DNA of 39,468 bases from CAYLKK01 sp964412505 (GTDB lineage: Bacteria; Pseudomonadota; Alphaproteobacteria; UBA3830; CAYLKK01), in assembly GCA_964412505.1 (NCBI GenBank), contig CAYPOM010000010.1:1-39468 (forward strand). The letters are read 5' to 3'. Of this stretch, positions 26,590 to 34,425 are shown piece after piece; positions within the stretch are counted from its first letter, which is position 1; each line of letters starts with the position of its first letter. The notes below the pieces were generated by a model. It worked only from the letters and a program-made list of their open reading frames with translations. It ran no database searches and was not told where the DNA came from. The position numbers were made by a program, and so were the translations under genes.

Positions 26590-28083
26590 ATGAAAAATAT
26601 TTATATAACGACTCCAATTTACTATTTAAATGGTTTGCCTCATATAGGGCATGCATACACAAGCATCGCTGCAGATATTTTGGCTAGATTCCATCGTTTA
26701 AACGGTGCGAATGTCATATTTCTAACTGGGACTGATGAGCACGGTATGAAGGTTGCTCAGTCAGCTGAGAAAAATAATATGACTCCTCAAGAATTTTGCG
26801 ACAAAGTAAGCGAAAAGTTTAGAGACATGGGGCGCATGTTAAATCTTACAAATGACGACTTCATACGTACAACTGAGGATAGGCATAAGCGTGGGGCATG
26901 CGCTCTTTGGGTGGCCATAAAGGACGATATATATTTAGATACATATGAAGGTTGGTACAGCGTCAAAGATGAAGCTTTCGTTCAAGATTCAGATGTGAAA
27001 GATGGAAAAGACTTAAACGGAGATCCTGTTGTTTGGATGAAAGAAGAGAGTTTTTTCTTTAAGTTATCTGCATATCAACAAAAATTACTTGATTTGTATA
27101 CAAGCAACAAGAGTTTCATCGCACCAGAAAGCAAAAGAAATGAAATTATTAGTTTCGTTAAATCAGGTTTAAAAGATTTATGTATTTCTCGAACACGCTT
27201 CTCATGGGGAATTCCTGTACCTAACAATGAAAATCATGTAATGTATGTATGGATAGACGCTTTGACAAACTACATATCTGCACTTGGGTATCCAGAAAAT
27301 GTGGATAAAGTAGGGAAATATATGCCAAATTGTATCCATTTAGTTGGTAAGGAAATATTGAGATTTCATGCCGTTTATTGGCCTGCATTTTTGATGGCTG
27401 CTGGTTTGCCTTTGCCTAACAGAATTTTTGCACATGGCTGGTGGACTAGCGAAGGGAAGAAAATGTCAAAGTCTTATGGCAATGTCGTTGATCCAGTGGA
27501 TATAAAAAATAGATTTGGGTTAGATGTTTTGAGGTACTTCTTGTTTAAAGAGGTGCGATTTGGAGAGGATGGTGATTTCTCTGAAAAAAACTTGATTAAT
27601 AGAATTAATTACGACCTTGCAAACGACTTAGGAAATTTGGTTCAAAGGGTTTTAACATTCCCGCAAAAATTAGGAAGATTTTCTCCTAATTATTCGTTTG
27701 ACAAGCATCAAGAAAAATTACTTCAAGATGCAAATATGTTACGAACAACAGTCGAAGAATTACTTGAAAAACAGGATATAAGTGGTGGATTGGAGGCAAT
27801 TTGGAAATTTATATCTGAGTGTAACAAATATGTGGATTTATCAAAACCGTGGGCTTTGATGAAAGAAGGTAACATTGAAGAATTAAATGCATGTCTAACC
27901 GCTTTAATTGAAGCAATAAAATATATAGCTGCATTTTTGGCACCATACATGCCTGATACGAGTGAAAAGATTTTCAAAATGATTAAGTTCGAGTTTTCAA
28001 GTTTTTCTGATTTATCTAAAAATCTTGAGGATAATATTTTTGAAAAGCCTACGCCATTGTTTACTAAAATAGATGTCGTTTGA
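26590..28083 (+). CDS. metG: Methionyl-tRNA synthetase
   Basis: A 497-residue class I synthetase charging both initiator and elongator tRNA-Met. Visible are the HIGH motif in YYLNGLPHIGHAYTSIAADI, the GTDEHGMKVAQSAE segment, the KMSKS loop in GKKMSKSYGNVVDP, and the anticodon-binding helices including SKPWALMKEGN. The zinc-knuckle cysteines are not seen and the C-terminal tRNA-binding domain of longer MetG proteins is absent, which is normal for the short alphaproteobacterial type. It is monocistronic with its own promoter. Confidence 0.97.
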   Translation: MKNIYITTPIYYLNGLPHIGHAYTSIAADILARFHRLNGANVIFLTGTDEHGMKVAQSAEKNNMTPQEFCDKVSEKFRDMGRMLNLTNDDFIRTTEDRHKRGACALWVAIKDDIYLDTYEGWYSVKDEAFVQDSDVKDGKDLNGDPVVWMKEESFFFKLSAYQQKLLDLYTSNKSFIAPESKRNEIISFVKSGLKDLCISRTRFSWGIPVPNNENHVMYVWIDALTNYISALGYPENVDKVGKYMPNCIHLVGKEILRFHAVYWPAFLMAAGLPLPNRIFAHGWWTSEGKKMSKSYGNVVDPVDIKNRFGLDVLRYFLFKEVRFGEDGDFSEKNLINRINYDLANDLGNLVQRVLTFPQKLGRFSPNYSFDKHQEKLLQDANMLRTTVEELLEKQDISGGLEAIWKFISECNKYVDLSKPWALMKEGNIEELNACLTALIEAIKYIAAFLAPYMPDTSEKIFKMIKFEFSSFSDLSKNLEDNIFEKPTPLFTKIDVV

Positions 28084-28111
28084 TTGGTCAAATGTATGCT
28101 GGTATGAGGGG

Positions 28112-28197
28112 CTGCAAAGCTTATAGGAGTAACGCATTTTTGCAGTTACACATTGTTTGAGATACGGCTTAACCCATTATACACGATGGCTTAAGCC
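28112..28197 (+). other. Two consecutive hairpins after metG
   Basis: The 278-bp gap between the convergent metG and the probable holA has no gene that I can support. It holds a 7-bp stem CTGCAAA/TTTGCAG (28112-28118, 28139-28145) and a stronger one, GGCTTAA-C-CCAT paired with ATGG-C-TTAAGCC (28166-28177, 28186-28197), 11 pairs with one C/C mismatch and an 8-base loop. Neither is followed by a T run, so they are not standard intrinsic terminators, but they may protect or end transcripts from both sides. Confidence 0.5.
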
Positions 28198-28361
28198 ATA
28201 TCATCATATGCAAGATGACTTGTATTGCGATCGCGGTTTTTCATAGTGGAACGACTATAAAAAAATCTGCGTATGCTAAATGCATCGTTGAGATTGCTTT
28301 TTTCTCTATCTTTTGATAATTCAATGATGTTAGGTATGATTTCTAATTCAAGCTATATTTA

Positions 28362-29195
28362 CTATGAATTTAAAAAATATGGATTTAAAATATCTTCGGT
28401 TTTTATGTCTTTAGAATGTTTTGTATTGATTTCTACGTTTAACATTTTTTCTAAAATATTATTGACTTTATAGTCATCTTTAAGTCCAATTAATGTTTTA
28501 ATTTTGCTTAAATTCTGATCAATTAAATAAGATGCGACTAAGAATCTTGCTAAAGGAATTGGTTCCATATGCATGAAAAATAGTTCGTTTTCATCTCTAA
28601 AAGTATCAATATCTAGTTGCGTGTTTGAACCGGATTTTAGTAATGCAATTTTGCTAATAAGGTGGAATATATTTTCACTGGTTTGTTCACAAATTTCAGA
28701 GAGATAATTGCACTCATATTTACTTAAATTAAGTACAGTTTTTTTTAATATAGCCGCAAAAGTCGCTTTGTTTTTAAAAACTGGCAAAGCGAGTATAGTT
28801 TTACTAGATACAGCTTCGTCTGTCGCTTTTCTCGTTTGGCGAAAATCTCCTGCTATAAAAAAATAAATTGAGGATGAATCTAGAGATGATTTTGAAAATA
28901 CATCAACGCAATTTGTATCAGTGACATTTGTTACTATATTTACATTAATGTAGTCAGCAAACAAGTCTTCTTGATGCAAATTTTGCTTTAAAAATTCAGC
29001 AACAGTATATGTGTTTCTCTTATATGTGGTTTGGCCCCAGTTTTTAGCCGATTTCCAATCTCCGATATCTGTATTATAATTTTCTATAAAAAAATATGGG
29101 AATGAATCGATAAAATTTGAGTAATTCCCATAAAAGAATACATAACGATACTTTTTAATTATTTCAAAGTCAAATTTATTTATATCTATCTTCAT
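28362..29195 (-). CDS. holA: Probable DNA polymerase III delta subunit (HolA)
   Basis: A 277-residue cytoplasmic protein. The YVFFYGNYSNFID segment near the start resembles the strand and nucleotide-loop region of HolA (FLYGND.gli), IYFFIAGDFRQTRKATDEAV resembles the middle strand of its clamp-loader domain, and SENIFHLISKIALL the helix carrying the KL motif. HolA opens the sliding clamp in the clamp-loader complex. The match is weak overall, and the family is poorly conserved in fast-evolving genomes. I start at 29195 because an upstream in-frame Met would place the coding region within tRNA-Met. The gene is 80 bp downstream of that tRNA on the same strand. Confidence 0.5.
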   Translation of the reverse strand: MKIDINKFDFEIIKKYRYVFFYGNYSNFIDSFPYFFIENYNTDIGDWKSAKNWGQTTYKRNTYTVAEFLKQNLHQEDLFADYINVNIVTNVTDTNCVDVFSKSSLDSSSIYFFIAGDFRQTRKATDEAVSSKTILALPVFKNKATFAAILKKTVLNLSKYECNYLSEICEQTSENIFHLISKIALLKSGSNTQLDIDTFRDENELFFMHMEPIPLARFLVASYLIDQNLSKIKTLIGLKDDYKVNNILEKMLNVEINTKHSKDIKTEDILNPYFLNS

Positions 29196-29275
29196 AAAGA
29201 AAAAGCCAAACAAAAAATCTAGCTCTATTGCCAAATTTTTTTTAAACAAGAAACTATAATTATATTTTTGGGAAA

Positions 29276-29352
29276 TGGTAGCTGGAGAGGGACTTGAACC
29301 CCCGACCATCAGATTATGATTCTGCCGCTCTGACCAACTGAGCTACCCAGCC
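29276..29352 (-). tRNA. tRNA-Met (anticodon CAT), probably elongator
   Basis: A 77-nt minus-strand tRNA. The acceptor GGCTGGG (from 29352) pairs with TCCAGCT through two G-U pairs; A is the discriminator and CCA (29278-29276) is encoded. The D arm reads GCTCAGTTGGTCAGAGC, the anticodon stem-loop gives CAT, and the T arm GGGGTTCAAGTCCC is regular. The GGC..GGGTAGCTCAG start matches alphaproteobacterial elongator tRNA-Met better than initiator or lysidine-modified Ile tRNA. Confidence 0.93.
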
Positions 29353-29452
29353 AAAATACACGCCATTATATACCATTTATAGATTCTTAGTCAATCAATC
29401 CTGCTGATTAAATTCCATACAAATTAAACATCAAACAATATATTGCAGTACT

Positions 29453-31492
29453 TTATTTAATAGGCAATATAGTAGCGTCATCTAATCTTTCATAAATTAC
29501 ATACATGGCTTGCTGTGCTAATTTTGATGATGCGTCTTTGATAGAATAATTTCTGTCTACATAGCTATCACTTATATATTCAAAAGAGGCTAAATTGCGT
29601 TTTACAGTTGTCCAATGCCCTCCTTGCATGTTACCACTTTTGCAGCCGGCTGATCTAAATATATATTTGTATCGTTTGTTTGTTGGAACACTTAAACTTA
29701 ACACGTAATTTACGATTCTCTTTTCTGCGAGTGCTTCCGAAGTTAAATTAGATAGCTCCTTCATACCATAACAGTCGTACATTTTTCTTTCTTTCGCTGT
29801 TAATATCGCCATTTCGAAGGCTGTATCTATAAGTAGGTATTTTGGTGGAACTGCATCAGATATATTTGTGTTGTTCCATCCCTCGTATATTTCATCGCAG
29901 TTAGCTTGGGTCCCAGCTTGGACATTATAAATACGGTCTGTCGATGATGGAGATCTTTCGTTTGTTTTGAATAGACAGATGTATCTTTCATACCTACTTT
30001 GCAATGATCCCATTATTATATGGTTTTCTGTTTGAAAATGAAAAAGCTTTACAAACGTATCGGTGTAATTTGGACAAACTTCTTTTGAATACACTAAGGT
30101 GTACTCCAATATACTATGTAATAAAAATTTGCTACAATCTTGCCCAGAGTCAGCCATAGTACAGTAGCCATCTAGAGATTGTACATTTTCTAAAATATTT
30201 CTTGAAAGAGATCCTTGTGTATTGCTATTTGCTGTAATATGTGAGCCTTCTTTTTGTCCCATATATTTCTCTATCATGCAATACTCTGCTTTTATTAACG
30301 ATTGATAACGACTAATATCTTTATATTCATTATCTGTGAGGCTTGTTTCTGGAAACAAGTTCCACAAAATAGGGCGTACACGACTCAAGTACATTTTTCG
30401 ACATGCTTCATCTGAAAAATACTTATGCAACTTATTGCTTATTTGTTCTACCCAAGGAAAATTCTGTTTAATTTCTTGTAGTTCTTCTTGCTTTTCGGGT
30501 GATGTGTTAGACAATTGCGATGAGTTCAAACAATAATATACGGCCTTATCAAGTTTGGAGCGTGAGTCGATATTAACACAGTTTACTAAAGCGTAAAATA
30601 TTTCTTTTGTTTTTTCATTAGATATTGCTGCATTATAATATGAGACGAGATGTTTAGGTACATTTGGAAAATTTTCTAGTTGTTGGTTTTTTCGTATATG
30701 TTCTATTATGCGCTTTGGCCGCGTTTCCATTTCTTGTTTATCTAATGCGGCATTTTTCTTTGCTATGTCTTTTATGATCGAGTGCAATTCTGGTAGACAC
30801 ATGAAATTTTGTTGTGCAGTATTGTTAAAACACTCACGACCACTTCCGTTACTAATCCCGACAGTATGAGTCTTCTTATCTCCGAACAAATAATCTAGGC
30901 AATGTACTTCCCATGAATCAAATGCAATATCTAAGTTACGTTTTATTCTTGTTTTTAAATGTGTTTGAGAGCTATTCCAAATCTTGATAAATATTTCGTC
31001 AATGACCTTGTGGCGATCCTGTTGTGAAAAAGTTTTTTTGTTCACTCTTGCATTAGTAGCGCAAGCAAAGCCAAAAAATGTGTTTAATTTGTTTTTCCCA
31101 CTTTCTTCATTTGTATTCCAATTTTTTATCGTTTTACTGCCAATAATATTAATTAAATCATCTATGCTATTTGCATTAATTAGTTGTGAATATTTTTGTA
31201 AGTTTAGCCCGTTTGTCCCGCTCTTCGTCTCATTGATCTGAAGCGAATCTAATGAACTGTTGGAGGGTAAGCCATGCTTTGTTAAAGCTATTAACCTTGA
31301 AATTTGCAAACTTTTTCCATTTTGTAATTCATTTGTGTATTTTGTTTTGATCGTTTCATCTGACATGCATCTCATTTTTTGTTCAATGGAAGTTTTATGA
31401 AGTATAATTGATTTATTAATATTATCTATAGTTATATTATGCGCTTCAGTTAACACAAAACAACACGATACAGTTAGTAAAAATTTGTTCAT
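29453..31492 (-). CDS. Large secreted protein of unknown function
   Basis: I do not recognise this 679-residue protein. It opens with a clear Sec signal peptide (MNKFLLTVSCCFVLTEAH), with probable cleavage after residue 17-18. The mature part is hydrophilic, without other membrane helices, and has many scattered Cys residues (for example CSKFLLHS, KAEYCMIEKYM, CVNIDSRSKLD, SAGCKSGN), consistent with disulfide bonds after export. There is no repeat or catalytic motif that I can name. It stands alone between the nuo operon and tRNA-Met. In a host-associated bacterium a secreted effector is a fair guess, but nothing in the sequence proves it. Confidence 0.6.
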   Translation of the reverse strand: MNKFLLTVSCCFVLTEAHNITIDNINKSIILHKTSIEQKMRCMSDETIKTKYTNELQNGKSLQISRLIALTKHGLPSNSSLDSLQINETKSGTNGLNLQKYSQLINANSIDDLINIIGSKTIKNWNTNEESGKNKLNTFFGFACATNARVNKKTFSQQDRHKVIDEIFIKIWNSSQTHLKTRIKRNLDIAFDSWEVHCLDYLFGDKKTHTVGISNGSGRECFNNTAQQNFMCLPELHSIIKDIAKKNAALDKQEMETRPKRIIEHIRKNQQLENFPNVPKHLVSYYNAAISNEKTKEIFYALVNCVNIDSRSKLDKAVYYCLNSSQLSNTSPEKQEELQEIKQNFPWVEQISNKLHKYFSDEACRKMYLSRVRPILWNLFPETSLTDNEYKDISRYQSLIKAEYCMIEKYMGQKEGSHITANSNTQGSLSRNILENVQSLDGYCTMADSGQDCSKFLLHSILEYTLVYSKEVCPNYTDTFVKLFHFQTENHIIMGSLQSRYERYICLFKTNERSPSSTDRIYNVQAGTQANCDEIYEGWNNTNISDAVPPKYLLIDTAFEMAILTAKERKMYDCYGMKELSNLTSEALAEKRIVNYVLSLSVPTNKRYKYIFRSAGCKSGNMQGGHWTTVKRNLASFEYISDSYVDRNYSIKDASSKLAQQAMYVIYERLDDATILPIK

Positions 31493-31619
31493 AAATTTGC
31501 TTCAAATCTTAACGGAATCTATTGTAAGCGTTTGTCTTGTATTTTGCAAGAAGTATTATTCGATAGCTTTACGTATGCATTGCGACATGCAATTGAAGAT
31601 GACTATAGCCAAAAGGCGA

Positions 31620-31685
31620 AAATAACATTTTTAATGCCTTAATATCAAAGTGTATAATGATTGGCGGTATGCAAAAATGTTATTT
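31620..31685. repeat. 13-bp perfect inverted repeat at the end of nuoN
   Basis: AAATAACATTTTT (31620-31632) and AAAAATGTTATTT (31673-31685) are exact inverted copies 40 bases apart, the right one overlapping the nuoN stop codon (31680-31682). Transcribed leftward they make a long-looped stem ending in A/T tracts; they may end the nuo transcript or be the ends of a tiny inserted element. The remainder of the 187-bp gap (31493-31679) shows no gene that I can support. Confidence 0.5.
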
Positions 31686-32978
31686 CCCAATTAAATTTAA
31701 AAGCGTTATTACAATCAATGGGGAAATACTTAATATTCCGATTGAGCAAGAAAGAACTGACGTAAGATAATTTTTCGTGCTTATAGATTTTTCGTAAATT
31801 GTACTTCTCCATATAATTTTCACGCATTTTGCGATGTATATGCTTGATAAAAACATAGACATGATCGTCGAGATGAATAGTATATAATTCATTGAATCTA
31901 GCATTGAAAGTAATATATGAAATTTGCCGTAAAATCCAAGAAATGGGGGAAATGTAGAGAATGCTATGCATATACACAATAAAAGTATTTTGTGTATGTC
32001 GCATGTGAGGCTTTTATCGAATTTTTGATCTTTGTCTATTAAAAATAATAGACTGCATAGAGCTATACATTCAGCAAATATAAAACAAACAGTACCAAGA
32101 AATGCAGAATTGTTACATCCATGCCATCCAGCGATTATTGTAGCTGAATGTTCAAGGATAATATATTGAAAAATTTTGGTAATATCTGTTTGCCTTGCAG
32201 CTAATACAGCGAATATTATAATAGAAATGCCAACAAACAATTCAGAAAAAAAACTAATATTTTCTATTGGTAAAACGTCATTAAATATTTTAAGTCCTAC
32301 ATATGCTAATGCTGGCTTGTAAATTATATTTATAATAGATATTGATGAAATTAGTTTTAAGTCGAATATATTTGTAAACCATTTTTGGAAAGGGAATATA
32401 CCGAATTTTATACATAGTGCAAGGAATAGAAATGATGAACCTATTCTTAAAATCCCAGCGTTTTCTTTTGATGAGAGTAAGTTTATATAGAAAAAATCGA
32501 ATGTTCCAGTCGCTGAGTATATCAAACTAATTCCAAAAATGCATGTCGCACTAGCTATTATTCCATAACAAAAGTACGTGAAGTTTTTTCTAGATTCATT
32601 CTCGACGTGAGTTATGATATATGTCGGTAAAACAGCTAATTCAGCTCCTAAGAGAAAATCTAAAAAATTTGAAGAAGAAACCATATGCAAACATCCGATC
32701 AATGTTAAAGCGCTTGGAATAGAAATATCGTGAATACATTTTTTTGATAAAAATAAATCATAAAATACATATATCCAGAGAATTAAACATTGAACTAACT
32801 GGTCTGTTTTGAATATGTAATTTGTATGCTCATACACACATTCTATTCCGATTGAGCAAATAGCGAATATAATGTACCAATGGAAACATGAATTTATTCT
32901 TTTCGAATAGAATTTACGAAAGATTAGATTTAGTATTCCAATTGATAAAATAATTTCTGGAGCTAAATTTTTAAACAT
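31680..32978 (-). CDS. nuoN: NADH-quinone oxidoreductase subunit N
   Basis: A 432-residue antiporter-like membrane subunit of respiratory complex I, one of three proton-pumping modules. LDFLLGAELAVLPTYIITHV carries the conserved transmembrane Glu, NFTYFCYGIIASATCIFGIS and LIYSATGTFDF match the next helices, and LALCIKFGIFPFQKWFTNIF the Lys-containing helix near the half-channel. It is shorter than typical NuoN (about 480). The usual H.WVPD..(E)GAPT stretch is reduced to KWFTNIFD, a marked departure. It starts directly at the nuoM stop with no gap. Confidence 0.85.
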   Translation of the reverse strand: MFKNLAPEIILSIGILNLIFRKFYSKRINSCFHWYIIFAICSIGIECVYEHTNYIFKTDQLVQCLILWIYVFYDLFLSKKCIHDISIPSALTLIGCLHMVSSSNFLDFLLGAELAVLPTYIITHVENESRKNFTYFCYGIIASATCIFGISLIYSATGTFDFFYINLLSSKENAGILRIGSSFLFLALCIKFGIFPFQKWFTNIFDLKLISSISIINIIYKPALAYVGLKIFNDVLPIENISFFSELFVGISIIIFAVLAARQTDITKIFQYIILEHSATIIAGWHGCNNSAFLGTVCFIFAECIALCSLLFLIDKDQKFDKSLTCDIHKILLLCICIAFSTFPPFLGFYGKFHILLSMLDSMNYILFISTIMSMFLSSIYIAKCVKIIWRSTIYEKSISTKNYLTSVLSCSIGILSISPLIVITLLNLIGK

Positions 32979-34421
32979 TTATATCACCGTGAAGATATGA
33001 CTTAAATCATCTTTAATATATGAAAAAATAGCATTTGGGAACACTCCTAAGTAAACTATGATAGACACTGTAAGCAATAGTAAAAATACATGGGAATTCG
33101 AAATCTTGATTCTTATACGCGAATCATTAACCGTTTTCCCATAGAACAAGTTTGTATATAACCTAAATGTAATAAAAAACGAAAGAATACAGCATAAGAG
33201 TATTCCACATACTAGTAGTGTGTCCTTTGCGGCAATTCCACTGATAATTGAAAATTCTCCTACGAAATTGCATGTTAATGGAAACGATATATTTGCTAAA
33301 AATAACGGTAAACAGATTAAGTCTAAAATACTTTTAGGAGCTCTATTTCCTGCACGATTATATTCTGTTAGTTGAAAGTATTTTTTTAAACAGAATGCTA
33401 GTATGAATAATCCAGTAGAAACTAGGCTATGACTAATACATGAGAACATGCTTCCACATATTGAAATATTGCTGCAATTTAAAATACCTAACATGATTAT
33501 ATTCATATGTATAATTGAGAAATACGCGATTATTCGCTTTAAGTTGACTTCTATGTAAACTGCATAAATACATAGAAACATTCCTATAATGATCACAACA
33601 CTAGCTGGAGTGGCGATACTTTCTATAATGTCTCCAAAGGCTGGTAATAAAATGCGAATAAAACCGTATACTCCAAACTTTAGAAGAATGCCAGAAAGTA
33701 CTATAGATGCTGATGTAGGTGCCATCGCATGTGAGTCTGGTAACCAAAAGTATAAAGGAGATATCGCGGATTTTATATAGAAGCCAGCAGACAGAAGTGC
33801 AAAAATGATTATGCGTTGTTTCTCTGTAAAGTATGTATTGTTAAACGTAGAAAATGTATAATCTCCAGAAATAGATGTCGTATATAGTATTGCAGCGAAT
33901 AGCAATGTTGAGCCTATTGCCATAGATACAAAAAATTTAGTAGCTATAAAATAACGGTTGTTATCTGAAAATATCAAGAAAAATACAAATATCAACGAAA
34001 GCTCTAAAGATACAAATAATACAATAAAATTTGTTGTAGCAAAAAAAGTAATGCTAGCGCTTTCTATTGCCAGTAGTGTAGATACGTAAAGTTTTATATT
34101 ATTATGGTTTTCGGAAATAAGTGTTATTGCTGCAATAATTGTAGTAATTGCCGATATTAAAATCATTATCGATGAAAAAGATGAAATAGCAAATAAATCC
34201 GACGGTTGATTTAAAGAAAAGTAATCGTTGTATGATTGGTTGATTGCGGATAGTTGTTCGCTAAATGGCAAAATAGCAGCGAAAAATAGAGTAAACGCAC
34301 AATTTAGTATTGATGTATATTTAATATTTTTTTTGCTTTGTTTCTCGTCAAGAAAGGCGATCACAAGGATCCCAAATAATGGAGAAGAAATTAATATATG
34401 TAAAAGCCAATTTAAATCCAT
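32979..34421 (-). CDS. nuoM: NADH-quinone oxidoreductase subunit M
   Basis: A 480-residue antiporter-like subunit of complex I. The functional Glu is in VLFVSLELSLIFVFFLIF (usually FWE; here the Trp is Leu). The strongly conserved block is clear: KSAISPLYFWLPDSHAMAPT, then SASIVLSGILLKFGVYGFIR, followed by AYFSIIHMNIIMLGI. About 13-14 hydrophobic helices are present. Gene order nuoL-nuoM-nuoN is standard; it lies 4 bp after nuoL and abuts nuoN. Confidence 0.93.
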   Translation of the reverse strand: MDLNWLLHILISSPLFGILVIAFLDEKQSKKNIKYTSILNCAFTLFFAAILPFSEQLSAINQSYNDYFSLNQPSDLFAISSFSSIMILISAITTIIAAITLISENHNNIKLYVSTLLAIESASITFFATTNFIVLFVSLELSLIFVFFLIFSDNNRYFIATKFFVSMAIGSTLLFAAILYTTSISGDYTFSTFNNTYFTEKQRIIIFALLSAGFYIKSAISPLYFWLPDSHAMAPTSASIVLSGILLKFGVYGFIRILLPAFGDIIESIATPASVVIIIGMFLCIYAVYIEVNLKRIIAYFSIIHMNIIMLGILNCSNISICGSMFSCISHSLVSTGLFILAFCLKKYFQLTEYNRAGNRAPKSILDLICLPLFLANISFPLTCNFVGEFSIISGIAAKDTLLVCGILLCCILSFFITFRLYTNLFYGKTVNDSRIRIKISNSHVFLLLLTVSIIVYLGVFPNAIFSYIKDDLSHIFTVI

Positions 34422-34425
34422 AGTA

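Noticed and set aside
28112..28197. CRISPR-like or ordinary intrinsic terminator structure
   Set aside because: No repeated units with spacers, and neither hairpin has a T run after it.
29196..29309. Upstream start for the probable holA inside tRNA-Met
   Set aside because: It would translate part of a clearly folded tRNA gene; the next Met at 29195 suits the protein better.
31493..31632. Short plus-strand frame ending in ALRHAIEDDYSQKAKITFLMP-like sequence
   Set aside because: It lacks a start codon with ribosome site, is about 45 codons and matches nothing that I recognise; probably chance.
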